Source: Streptomyces syringium
GTDB lineage: Bacteria > Actinomycetota > Actinomycetes > Streptomycetales > Streptomycetaceae
DNA length: 64,000 nucleotides
NCBI RefSeq assembly: GCF_017876625.1
Contig: NZ_JAGIOH010000001.1
Coordinates: 2,046,001-2,110,000 of the forward strand
Direction of reading: 5' to 3'
Shown here: positions 55,803-64,000 of the stretch, piece after piece
Layout: each line of letters starts with the position of its first letter
How positions within the stretch are numbered: position 1 is the stretch's first letter
Position numbers and translations under genes: made by a program
The notes under the pieces: model-generated
The model's input: the letters and a program-made list of their open reading frames with translations, nothing else
Databases searched by the model: none
What the model was told of the DNA's origin: nothing

Positions 55803-56897
55803 TCAGCGGGCCCTGCGTGCGGCAATCGCCTCGTACACCATGCCGACGAGCAGCTCGTCGGCGTCCCGGCGCCCGAACTCGGAGGCGGCGCGGGACATCT
55901 CGTACAGCCGGTGCGGGTCGGCGAGCACCGGGAGCACATGGCTCTGGACCCACTCGGGGGTCAGCTCGGCGTCGTCGACCAGCAGACCGCCGCCCGCCTT
56001 GACCACCGGCTGGGCGTTGAGCCGCTGTTCGCCGTTGCCGATGGGCAGCGGGACGTAGGCGGCCGGGAGCCCGACGGCGGACAGCTCGGCGACGGTCATC
56101 GCGCCCGCACGGCAGAGCATCATGTCCGCCGCGGCGTACGCGAGGTCCATCCGGTCCACATACGGTACCGGGATATAGGGCGGCATTCCGGGCATGTTGT
56201 CCACGTGCGGCAGGTCGTTCTTCGGGCCGACCGCGTGCAGGATCTGGATGCCGGAGCGCTGGAGCATCGGCGCGACCGCCTGGACGACCTCGTTCAGCCG
56301 GCGGGCGCCCTGCGAGCCGCCGGAGACCAGCAGCGTCGGCAGGTTGGGGTCGAGCCCGAACGCCGCGCGCGCCTCGGGCCGGACCGCGGTCCGGTCGAGG
56401 GTGGCAATGGTGCGGCGCAGCGGGATGCCGACGTAGCGGGCGTTGCGCAGCTTGCTGTCCGGGGTGCTCACCGCGACGGACGCGGCGTAGCGCGAGCCGA
56501 TCTTGTTGGCGAGGCCGGGCCGGGCGTTGGCCTCGTGGACGATGATCGGCACGCCGAGCCGCTTGGCGGCCAGATAGCCGGGCAGCGCCACATAGCCGCC
56601 GAAGCCCACCACGCAGTCGGCCTTGGTCCGCTCCAGGATCTGCTCGGCGGCCTTGATGGTGCCGCGCAGCCGCCCCGGGACGGTGATCAGCTCGGGCGTG
56701 GGCTTACGGGGCAGGGGTACGGCGGGGATCAGCCCCAGTTCATAGCCCCGCTCGGGCACGAGCCGGGTCTCCAGGCCCCGCTCCGTGCCGAGCGCCGTGA
56801 TCCCCACGGTCGGGTCCTGCCTGCGCAGGGCGTCCGCGAGGGCGAGCGCGGGCTCGATGTGGCCGGCGGTCCCCCCGCCGGCGAGTACGACATGCAC
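55803..56897 (-). CDS. murG: UDP-GlcNAc transferase to lipid I
   Basis: 364 aa GT28 enzyme making lipid II at the inner membrane face. [15 protein letters not shown] is the N-terminal G-loop; [14 protein letters not shown] and [19 protein letters not shown] bind the donor. GTG start, 6 bases after ftsW. Confidence 0.97.
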   Translation of the reverse strand: MHVVLAGGGTAGHIEPALALADALRRQDPTVGITALGTERGLETRLVPERGYELGLIPAVPLPRKPTPELITVPGRLRGTIKAAEQILERTKADCVVGFGGYVALPGYLAAKRLGVPIIVHEANARPGLANKIGSRYAASVAVSTPDSKLRNARYVGIPLRRTIATLDRTAVRPEARAAFGLDPNLPTLLVSGGSQGARRLNEVVQAVAPMLQRSGIQILHAVGPKNDLPHVDNMPGMPPYIPVPYVDRMDLAYAAADMMLCRAGAMTVAELSAVGLPAAYVPLPIGNGEQRLNAQPVVKAGGGLLVDDAELTPEWVQSHVLPVLADPHRLYEMSRAASEFGRRDADELLVGMVYEAIAARRAR

Positions 56898-56903
56898 CGA
56901 AAT

Positions 56904-58289
56904 TCACCGCTCTCCGGACGGTCGCTTCTTGACGCGCCGTCTCATCGTCTTCCATCTCACCCCAGGCTGCCGCATGGCGAGCGCTGCCCGCGCACCGGGC
57001 TCGTCGCGCGCGAAGGCGATCAGCAGTCCGATGGCGAACATGGTCGGCAGCAGGGCGGAACCCCCGTAGGAGAACAGCGGCAGGGGGACACCGGCGATCG
57101 GCAGCAAGCCGAGCACCGCACCGATGTTGACCACGGCCTGCGCCGTGATCCAGGTGGTCACACCTCCCGCTGCGTACCTCACGAAGGGGTCCTCCGTGCG
57201 TCCGGCCACGCGGATACCCGCATAGCCTAGAGCCGCGAAGAGGGCGAGTACCGACAGCGTCCCCGCGAGACCGAGTTCCTCACCGGTGATGGCGAAGATG
57301 AAGTCCGTGTGGGGCTCGGGGAGTTCGCCCCATTTCTCCACACTCGCTCCCAGTCCCGCGCCGAACCAGCCGCCGTTGGCGAGGGCGTAGATCCCGTGCA
57401 CGGCCTGCCAGCACCGGTCGTCGGTGCCCGGTTCGGTCGCGCCGATGCAGGCGAGACGGGACATGCGGTTGGCACTGGTCTTGATGAACAGCGCGGCGAG
57501 CACGGCGGTGACGCCGAAGATCCCCGCGAAGAGCCGGGTCGGGGCGCCCGCCACCCACAGCAGGCCGAGCAGGACCACGGTGAGGACGACGGTGGTGCCC
57601 ATGTCGCCGCCCAGCATGATCAGGCCGAGCAGCAGGAAGGTGACGGGCACCAGGGGCACCAGGAGGTGCTTCCACTGGGTGAGCAGCTTCTTGGACTGTT
57701 TGCGCGCCAGCAGGTCGGCGCCCCACAGCACGAGGGCGAGCTTGGCGAACTCGCTGGGCTGGAGCTGGAAGGGCCCGCCGAGGGAGATCCAGTTGGTGTT
57801 GCCGTTGATGGTCTCCCCGATGCCGGGCACCTGGACCAGGCAGAGCGCGAAGAGCGACCCGGCCAGCAGCGGGTAGGCCAGCGCCCGCAGCAGTTTGACG
57901 GGCAGCCGGGCGGCGGCCAGCAGGAGGACGGTGCCGATGGCGGCGGCCAGCAGCTGCTTGCGGAAGAAGAAGCTGGGCGCCAGGCCGTTCTGCAGGGCCT
58001 TGATCTGGGACGCGGAGTAGACCATCACCAGGCCGAGCACGGTGATCAGCAGGGAGCCGCCGAGGACGAGGTAGTACGCGGTCAGCGGGCGGTCCCAGGC
58101 GCGCTTCACGCGGGCGTGCAGGGCGCGCAGCCCGCTGCCGGACGGCCGCCGCCCGGGCGGCCGCGAGCCCCCCGCGCGGATCCGTGCGGGGCGGGGGGAG
58201 CGCTGGGGCCGGGGCCGGGCGGGGGCCCCGCGCAGGGCCCACAGGCCGCCCGGTGCGCCCCCGGGGCGCGCGGTGTCGTCGGCGTGCAT
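56904..58289 (-). CDS. ftsW: Cell division protein FtsW (SEDS glycosyltransferase)
   Basis: 461 aa, ten membrane helices. SEDS motifs QPSEFAKLALVLW and GGMDMGTT-like GGDMGTTVV are present. An Arg/Pro/Gly-rich cytosolic N-terminus of about 60 residues (RPRPQRSPRPARIRAGG) is longer than in E. coli. Polymerises lipid II at septa with its PBP partner. Confidence 0.95.
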   Translation of the reverse strand: MHADDTARPGGAPGGLWALRGAPARPRPQRSPRPARIRAGGSRPPGRRPSGSGLRALHARVKRAWDRPLTAYYLVLGGSLLITVLGLVMVYSASQIKALQNGLAPSFFFRKQLLAAAIGTVLLLAAARLPVKLLRALAYPLLAGSLFALCLVQVPGIGETINGNTNWISLGGPFQLQPSEFAKLALVLWGADLLARKQSKKLLTQWKHLLVPLVPVTFLLLGLIMLGGDMGTTVVLTVVLLGLLWVAGAPTRLFAGIFGVTAVLAALFIKTSANRMSRLACIGATEPGTDDRCWQAVHGIYALANGGWFGAGLGASVEKWGELPEPHTDFIFAITGEELGLAGTLSVLALFAALGYAGIRVAGRTEDPFVRYAAGGVTTWITAQAVVNIGAVLGLLPIAGVPLPLFSYGGSALLPTMFAIGLLIAFARDEPGARAALAMRQPGVRWKTMRRRVKKRPSGER

Positions 58290-58349
58290 CCGGGTGTCCC
58301 CTCCGCTGGTCTCCTGCGCCGCCGGCCCGCGCCGCGGGGGTCCCGGCGG

Positions 58350-59819
58350 CTACTCCTCCGGGTGTCGGCCGGAGGCCAGTTCCCGGACCGCTTCGGCGAA
58401 GGCCTCGCCGCGCTTGTTGTAGTTGACGAACATGTCCATCGAGGCGCACGCCGGGGCCATGAGGACGGTGTCCCCGGGCCGGGCGAGCCGCGCCGCTTCC
58501 CGGACCGCCGCCGCCATCGCCCCAGTGTCGGTCCGGTCGAGGTCCACCACCGGCACATCGGGGGCGTGTCGCGCCAGCGCTTGGCGGATCAGCTCCCGGT
58601 CGGCCCCGATGAGGACGACGCCGCGCAGCCGCCGCGCGGAGGCGCTGACCAGGCCGTCGAAGGTGGCGCCCTTGGCGAGGCCGCCCGCGATCCACACGAT
58701 CGACTCGTAGGCCGCCAAGGACGCCTGGGCGGCGTGGGTGTTGGTGGCCTTGGAGTCGTCCACGTAGGCGACGCCGTCGACGTCGGCGACGTGGGCGATG
58801 CGGTGCGCGTCGGGCCGGAAGGCGCGCAGTCCGTCCCGTACGGCCGTGGCCGGGACGCCGAAGGCGCGGGCCAGGGCCGCCGCCGCGAGGGCGTTGGCGA
58901 TGTTGTGCGGGGCGGCCGGGGTCACGTCCGAGATCTCGGCCAGCTCCTGCGCCTGCTCCCGGCGGTTCTCGACGAAGGCGCGGTCGACGAGGATGCCGTC
59001 GACCACCCCGAGCTCGGAGGGGCCGGGGGTGCCGAGGGTGAAGCCGATGGCCCGGCAGCCCTCCTCGACGTCGGCCTGCATGACCAGGCGCTCGGTGGCG
59101 GGATCGGCGACGTTGTAGACGCAGGCGATCTCGTTGCCCTCGTAGATGCGGCCCTTGTCGGCGGCGTACGCCTCCATGGAGCCGTGCCAGTCGAGGTGGT
59201 CGGGTGCGAGGTTGAGCACGGCCGCGGAGTGGGCGCGCACGGACGGCGCCCAGTGCAGCTGGTAGCTGGAGAGTTCGACGGCGAGCACGTCGTACGGCTC
59301 GGCTCCGTCGCGGCCCTGGGCGAGCACCACGTCGATGATCGGGGTGCCGATGTTGCCGACGGCGACGGTGCGCAGTCCGGCGGCCTCCAGGATGGAGGCG
59401 AGCATCTGGACCGTGGTGGTCTTGCCGTTGGTGCCGGTGACGGCGAGCCAGGGGGCCGCCTGCTCGCCGCGGGCGCCGCGCAGCCGCCAGGCGATCTCGA
59501 CGTCGCCGACGACGTCCACGCCGGCCTCGGCGGCGGCGGCGAAGAGCGGGCTCCCCGGCTTCCAGCCCGGTGAGGTGACGACCAGTCCGGTGCCCGGGGG
59601 CAGGGTGTCGGCGTCGGCGAGGCGGACGGCGATGCCCTCGCGCTCCAGCTCGGCGGCGCGCTCTCGGTGGGTGGCGCTGTCACCGCCGTCGACGACGGTC
59701 ACCCGCGCGCCGAGGCCGGCCAGGGCGCGGGCGGCGCTGACGCCGCTCACGCCGAGGCCGGCGACGGTGATGTGCCGACCGGCCCACTCCTGGGCGGCGG
59801 AAGAGGTGGTGGGGGTCAC
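58350..59819 (-). CDS. murD: UDP-MurNAc-L-alanine:D-glutamate ligase
   Basis: 489 aa from GTG 59819, overlapping the mraY stop (GTGA); a frame to 59918 is antisense of mraY. ATP loop [14 protein letters not shown], Rossmann N-terminus [13 protein letters not shown], and the C-terminal [10 protein letters not shown] with the ligase Lys/Asn residues fit MurD. Adds D-Glu in cytosolic precursor synthesis. Confidence 0.96.
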   Translation of the reverse strand: MTPTTSSAAQEWAGRHITVAGLGVSGVSAARALAGLGARVTVVDGGDSATHRERAAELEREGIAVRLADADTLPPGTGLVVTSPGWKPGSPLFAAAAEAGVDVVGDVEIAWRLRGARGEQAAPWLAVTGTNGKTTTVQMLASILEAAGLRTVAVGNIGTPIIDVVLAQGRDGAEPYDVLAVELSSYQLHWAPSVRAHSAAVLNLAPDHLDWHGSMEAYAADKGRIYEGNEIACVYNVADPATERLVMQADVEEGCRAIGFTLGTPGPSELGVVDGILVDRAFVENRREQAQELAEISDVTPAAPHNIANALAAAALARAFGVPATAVRDGLRAFRPDAHRIAHVADVDGVAYVDDSKATNTHAAQASLAAYESIVWIAGGLAKGATFDGLVSASARRLRGVVLIGADRELIRQALARHAPDVPVVDLDRTDTGAMAAAVREAARLARPGDTVLMAPACASMDMFVNYNKRGEAFAEAVRELASGRHPEE

Positions 59820-60880
59820 TTGATGGCCAGCCATCCGGCGTAGAAGAGTCCGAGACCGACGGCCACGCAGAGGCCCTGGATGATCCAGAAGCGGACCACC
59901 ACAAGGACTTCGCTCCACCCCTTGAGTTCGAAGTGGTGCTGGAGCGGGGCCATCCGGAAGACGCGCTTCCCGGTGAGGCGGAACGAGCCGACCTGGATCA
60001 CGACGGACATCGTGATGAGGACGAACAGACCGCCGAGGAGGGCGAGCAGCAGCTCGGTGCGGGAGCAGATGGCCAGTCCCGCGAGGGCGCCGCCGAGGGC
60101 GAGCGAGCCGGTGTCACCCATGAAGATCTTGGCGGGCGAGGTGTTCCACCACAGGAAGCCGAAGCAGGAGCCCATCAGGGCGGAGGCGACGACGGCGAGG
60201 TCGAGCGGGTCGCGGACCTCGTAGCAGGCGGCGCCGGCGGTCAGCGGGTTGCCGCAGGACTGTCCGTGCTGCCAGGTGCCGATGAAGACGTAGGCGCCGA
60301 AGACCATCACGGAGGCGCCGGTGGCGAGGCCGTCGAGACCGTCGGTGAGGTTCACGCCGTTCGACATCGCGAGGATCATGAACAGCGCCCAGACCACGAA
60401 GATCACGGGGCCGACGGACCAGCCGAAGTCCTGGGTGAAGGACAGCTTGTCGGAGGCCGGGGTCTGGCCCCGGGTGTCCGCGAACTGCAGCGCGAGGACC
60501 GCGAAGGCGATGCCGACGATGAGCTGGCCGGCCATCTTGGCCTTGGCGCGCAGGCCCAGGCTCCGCTGCTTGACGATCTTGATGTAGTCGTCGAGGAAGC
60601 CGACCAGGCCCATGCCCGCCATCAGGAACAGCACCAGCACGCCGGAGAACGTCGGCTCGTGGCTGGTGATGACCTTGGTCAGGGCGTACGCGATGAGCGT
60701 GGCCAGGATGAAGGCGATGCCACCCATGGTGGGCGTACCGCGCTTGCTGTGGTGCTCGCGCGGGCCGTCGTCACGGATGAACTGGCCGTAGCCCTTGCGG
60801 GCCAGGAACTTGATCAGCAGCGGGGTGCCGACCAGGGTCAGCAGCAGGCCGATGACACCCGCGAACAGGATCTGGTTCAT
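59816..60880 (-). CDS. mraY: Phospho-MurNAc-pentapeptide translocase
   Basis: 354 aa, ten membrane helices. Makes lipid I from UDP-MurNAc-pentapeptide and undecaprenyl phosphate. FLDDYIKI (catalytic Asp pair), [10 protein letters not shown] and the [10 protein letters not shown] region are intact. ATG 60880 overlaps the murF stop by one base (TGATG); GAGGT upstream. Confidence 0.97.
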   Translation of the reverse strand: MNQILFAGVIGLLLTLVGTPLLIKFLARKGYGQFIRDDGPREHHSKRGTPTMGGIAFILATLIAYALTKVITSHEPTFSGVLVLFLMAGMGLVGFLDDYIKIVKQRSLGLRAKAKMAGQLIVGIAFAVLALQFADTRGQTPASDKLSFTQDFGWSVGPVIFVVWALFMILAMSNGVNLTDGLDGLATGASVMVFGAYVFIGTWQHGQSCGNPLTAGAACYEVRDPLDLAVVASALMGSCFGFLWWNTSPAKIFMGDTGSLALGGALAGLAICSRTELLLALLGGLFVLITMSVVIQVGSFRLTGKRVFRMAPLQHHFELKGWSEVLVVVRFWIIQGLCVAVGLGLFYAGWLAIK

Positions 60881-62301
60881 CAGCCGGAGACCTCACCATC
60901 GGCCGCGAGCAGCGCGGCCGCGACCCGCTCCAGGCCGACCGACCTGGACGCCTTCATCAGCACGACGTCTCCCGGACGCAGCTCGCTGCGCAACAGGTCG
61001 ACCGCCGCCTGCGCGTCGGACACGTGCACCGACTCCTCACCCCACGAACCCTCGTTATAGGCACCCATTTGCAGCCAGGCCGCTTCCCTGCCCCCGACTG
61101 CCACGAGCTTGCTGACGTTGAGCCGGACGGCGAGCCGCCCGACCGCGTCGTGCTCGGCGAGTGAGTCCTCGCCGAGCTCGGCCATCTGACCGAGCACGGC
61201 CCACGTGCGGCCCCCCTTCGCCGTGGCGGCTTGACCCATGGCGGCCAGCGCGCGCAGCGCGGCTCTCATGGATTCGGGGTTCGCGTTGTAGGCGTCGTTG
61301 ACGATCGTCACGCCGTCCGCACGCTCGGTGACCTCCATCCGCCAGCGGGAGAGCTGTCCCGCCTCGGAGAGCGCGGTGGCGATCTCCTGCGCGGGCATGC
61401 CCAGCTCATGGGCGACGGCGGCGGCGGCGAGCGCGTTCGACACGTGGTGCTCACCGTACAGCCGCATGGTCACGTCCCCGCACCCGGTGGGTGTGTGAAG
61501 CGTGAAGGCGGGCTGTCCGGTCGCGGTGAGGCGGACGTTCTCGGCCCGGATGTCCGCGTCGTCGGCCTCGCCGAACAGGACGGTACGGGCCTTGGTGCGG
61601 GTGCTCATGGCCCGGACGAGGGGGTCGTCGGCGTTGAGCACGGCGATGCCGCCCTCCGCCGCGGTGGGCAGCACCTCGACCAGCTCGCCCTTGGCCACGG
61701 CGATCTGCTCGCGGCCGCCGAACTCGCCGATGTGCGCGGTGCCGACGTTCAGCACGAGGCCGATGCGCGGCGGGGTGAGCTCGGCGAGGTAGCGGATGTG
61801 GCCGACGCCGCGGGCGCCCATCTCCAGCACGAGGTGGCGGGTGCTCTCCTGCGCGCGCAGCGCGGTCAGCGGGAGGCCGATCTCGTTGTTGAAGTTGCCG
61901 GGCGGCCCCACGGTCGGGCCGAGGCGCTCCAGGAGCTGGGCGATCAGGTCCTTGGTGCTGGTCTTGCCGGCCGAGCCGGTGAGCGCGACGACGGTGGTGC
62001 CGAGCCGCTCGACGACGGCGCGGGCGAGGGCGCCGAGGGCGGCGACGACGTCCTCGACGACGATGGCGGGCACGCCGACGGGCCGGGCGGCCAGTACGGC
62101 CACCGCGCCCGCGGCGACCGCGCGCTCGGCGTAGTCGTGGCCGTCGACGTTCTCCCCGGGCAGCGCCGCGAAGAGGCTGCCGGGCCGCACGTCACGGGAG
62201 TCGATCACGACCGGGCCGTCGGCGGCGACGCCCGGGTCCGGTATGTCGTGCTGCTGCCCGCCGACGATGGCGGTGATCTCGGCGAGAGACAGAGCGATCA
62301 C
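60880..62301 (-). CDS. murF: UDP-MurNAc-tripeptide:D-Ala-D-Ala ligase
   Basis: 473 aa from GTG 62301 with a strong GGAGGTAA site. ATP loop [38 protein letters not shown] are MurF motifs. Adds D-Ala-D-Ala to the UDP-tripeptide. 65 bases after murE, one-base overlap with mraY. Confidence 0.96.
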   Translation of the reverse strand: MIALSLAEITAIVGGQQHDIPDPGVAADGPVVIDSRDVRPGSLFAALPGENVDGHDYAERAVAAGAVAVLAARPVGVPAIVVEDVVAALGALARAVVERLGTTVVALTGSAGKTSTKDLIAQLLERLGPTVGPPGNFNNEIGLPLTALRAQESTRHLVLEMGARGVGHIRYLAELTPPRIGLVLNVGTAHIGEFGGREQIAVAKGELVEVLPTAAEGGIAVLNADDPLVRAMSTRTKARTVLFGEADDADIRAENVRLTATGQPAFTLHTPTGCGDVTMRLYGEHHVSNALAAAAVAHELGMPAQEIATALSEAGQLSRWRMEVTERADGVTIVNDAYNANPESMRAALRALAAMGQAATAKGGRTWAVLGQMAELGEDSLAEHDAVGRLAVRLNVSKLVAVGGREAAWLQMGAYNEGSWGEESVHVSDAQAAVDLLRSELRPGDVVLMKASRSVGLERVAAALLAADGEVSG

Positions 62302-62366
62302 TGAGATTTACCTCCGGCCGTTCGGGAGGGCTTCCGTGGGGAGGGTTGTGCGCGCATGGCGGTCTG

Positions 62367-63962
62367 TCATCCCTGGTCGTTCCGGTGCTTGGTCGACAGG
62401 CGCAGTCGCTCGGCCTCGATGGCCTCGCGCAGCACCTGGCGGTCGTCGAAGGGGCGGACCACTCCGGCGATGTCCTGGCCCTGCTCGTGGCCCTTGCCCA
62501 GGACGAGGACGGTGTCACCCGGCTCGGCGCGGGCGACGGCGGCGGCGATGGCGTCGGCCCGCTCCTCCGCGAGGAGGACCGTGCCGCGCTCGTGGACGGG
62601 CACCTCGGCGGCGCCCGCGAGCATGGTGGCGAGGATCGCGAGGGGGTCCTCGGAGCGGGGGTTGTCGGAGGTCAGTACGGCCGTGTCGGCGAGCCGGGCC
62701 AGGGCCGCGCCCATCGGGGCGCGCTTGGTCCGGTCGCGGTCGCCGCCGCAGCCGAGGACGGCGTGGATCCGGCCCTTGCCGACCTTGCGCAGGGCGCGGA
62801 GAACCGATTCGACGGCGTCCGTCTTGTGGGCGTAGTCGACGACGGCGAGGTAGGGCTGGCCCGCGTCGACGCGCTCCAGCCGGCCGGGCACGCCGGGCAC
62901 GGCCGCGACGCCGTCGGCGGCGGTCTGCGGGTCGATGCCGGCGGCGACGAGCGCGGTGATGGCGGCGAGGGCATTGGCGACGTTGAACGGGCCGGCGAGC
63001 GGCGCCCGGGCGGTGATCGACCGGCCCTCGGGGCCGAGGACGGTGAAGTCGGAGTCGAACGGGCCGACGCGGACGTCCGTGGCGCGCCAGTCGGCGTCGG
63101 GGTGCCCCTCCGCCGAGAAGGTGATGACCGGGACCTCGGAGGCGCCCTCGGCGAGGCGGCGGCCGTACTCGTCGTCGAGGTTGACGACGCCGAGGCGGCT
63201 GCGGGCCTTGGTGAAGAGCCGGGCCTTGGCCTGGAAGTAGTCCTCCATGCCGGAGTGGAACTCCATGTGCTCCGGGCTGAGGTTGTTGAAGATCGCGACG
63301 TCGAAGACGCAGCCGTCGACGCGGCCGAGCATCAGGGCGTGGCTGGAGACCTCCATGGCCACCGAGCGGACGCCGCGCTCGCGCATGACCGCGAAGAGCG
63401 CCTGGAGGTCGGTCGCCTCGGGCGTGGTGCGCTCGGACTTGATGCGCTCGTCACCGATCCGGGACTCCACCGTGCCGATGAGGCCCGTCAGGCCCCCGGA
63501 CGCGCCGGCGGCGGCCTTCAGGCCGCCCTCGATGAGGTAGGCGGTGGTGGTCTTGCCGGAGGTGCCGGTGATGCCGATCTGGAGCAGGTCGCGGCCCGGC
63601 TCGCCGTAGATCGTCGCGGCGAGCGCGCCCATGCGGCCGCGCGGGTCGTCGACGGTGAGGACGGGCAGGCCGGCGGCCCGGGCGCGGTCGGTGCCGGACG
63701 GGTCGGTCAGCACCGCCACCGCGCCGAGCCCGGCGGCCTGGGCGGCGAAGTCCGCGCCGTGGAAGCGGGCGCCGGGCAGGGCGGCGTAGATGTCGCCCGG
63801 GCGCACGGCCCGCGAGTCGTGGGTGATGCCGGTGACCATGACGGTCGCGGGGGCCTCGTCGGCAGCCGCGGCGTCAGGGGTGGCGGCGATGCCCAGCTGA
63901 CCGGCGAGCTCCGCGAGCGGCGCGGGGCGGACCTGGGTGGGGCGGGGCGCTCCCGGGTACAT
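62367..63962 (-). CDS. murE: UDP-MurNAc-dipeptide:diaminopimelate ligase (5' end at window edge)
   Basis: 531 aa from ATG 63962. ATP loop GITGTSGKTTTAY, carbamylated-Lys region near KARSRLGVVNLDDE, and DNPRSEDP, the diaminopimelate-binding motif; streptomycetes use the LL isomer. The frame stays open with no stop from 63962 to the right edge, and the ATG has no ribosome-binding site, so the true start may lie beyond the window. Confidence 0.93.
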   Translation of the reverse strand: MYPGAPRPTQVRPAPLAELAGQLGIAATPDAAAADEAPATVMVTGITHDSRAVRPGDIYAALPGARFHGADFAAQAAGLGAVAVLTDPSGTDRARAAGLPVLTVDDPRGRMGALAATIYGEPGRDLLQIGITGTSGKTTTAYLIEGGLKAAAGASGGLTGLIGTVESRIGDERIKSERTTPEATDLQALFAVMRERGVRSVAMEVSSHALMLGRVDGCVFDVAIFNNLSPEHMEFHSGMEDYFQAKARLFTKARSRLGVVNLDDEYGRRLAEGASEVPVITFSAEGHPDADWRATDVRVGPFDSDFTVLGPEGRSITARAPLAGPFNVANALAAITALVAAGIDPQTAADGVAAVPGVPGRLERVDAGQPYLAVVDYAHKTDAVESVLRALRKVGKGRIHAVLGCGGDRDRTKRAPMGAALARLADTAVLTSDNPRSEDPLAILATMLAGAAEVPVHERGTVLLAEERADAIAAAVARAEPGDTVLVLGKGHEQGQDIAGVVRPFDDRQVLREAIEAERLRLSTKHRNDQG

Positions 63963-64000
63963 GGCGGGGGCGTCCGTGGGGCTGGTGTGGGACTGATCAG

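Overview
The window is a stretch of high-GC actinobacterial chromosome, almost certainly Streptomyces or a very close relative such as Kitasatospora. The evidence is GC-rich third positions, many GTG starts, 4-nt ATGA/GTGA gene overlaps, and the gene order gltB - lgt - trpA/B/M/C - trpE/hisI - hisF/priA/hisH/hisB/hisC/hisD - dnaE - phoD - rluD/lspA - ileS - divIVA/yggT/sepF - ftsZ/ftsQ/murG/ftsW/murD/mraY/murF/murE, which from memory is the core-genome order of streptomycetes. No tRNA, rRNA, CRISPR array, transposase or phage gene was seen. It is mostly conserved core with a few variable patches.

Layout. Positions 1-5000 hold the 5' part of gltB, a VIT-family transporter, lgt and a membrane-anchored DsbA-like protein, all on the minus strand. 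Positions 5000-12300 hold tryptophan genes (trpA, trpB, the small orphan gene trpM, trpC; three small membrane-protein genes; trpE) and then hisI, also minus. Positions 12360-14520 hold three plus-strand genes: a septum-formation-like membrane protein, a TIGR03085 protein and DoxX. Positions 14670-20510 are the histidine operon, read right to left as hisD-hisC-hisB-(31-aa ORF)-(55-aa membrane ORF)-hisH-priA-ridA-hisF, with nearly every junction overlapping. No trpF is present, which fits the bifunctional isomerase PriA serving both pathways. Positions 20690-28590 hold a beta-helix-like membrane protein, a Lon-substrate-domain protein, YbaK, a 24-codon gene matching ribosomal protein bL37, a DUF2567 protein, an ABC transporter pair, a NYN-domain nuclease and a 57-aa charged protein. 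dnaE (28776-32315) follows.

Positions 32499-38930 are plus-strand: a DUF2252 protein, then two tandem copies of a two-gene module (a small polytopic membrane protein with conserved cysteines plus a membrane-anchored CPIC thioredoxin-fold protein), then a Tat-exported PhoD phosphatase. I consider this duplicated module the best candidate for an uncharacterised system here. Positions 38949-45800 hold a dienelactone-hydrolase-like protein, an MscS channel, a CPA1 Na+/H+ antiporter, a GNAT enzyme, RluD-like pseudouridine synthase, LspA and a DksA/TraR zinc-finger protein with a long histone-H1-like Lys/Ala tail.

The plus-strand ileS (46267-49410) has a T-box leader whose alternative pairings around the Shine-Dalgarno sequence can be read directly, so it should control translation. 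From 49596 to the right edge lies the growth and division (dcw) cluster on the minus strand: divIVA, yggT, sepF, yggS, pgeF, ftsZ, ftsQ, murG, ftsW, murD, mraY, murF and murE (its start may lie beyond the edge).

Non-coding structure includes four copies of a composite palindrome (core arm GTCCTCAATCGCCGGACGGGC), three of them between convergent genes; several strong terminator hairpins; a 21-bp operator-like inverted repeat upstream of the gene at 20695; and an inverted repeat in the ftsZ promoter region.
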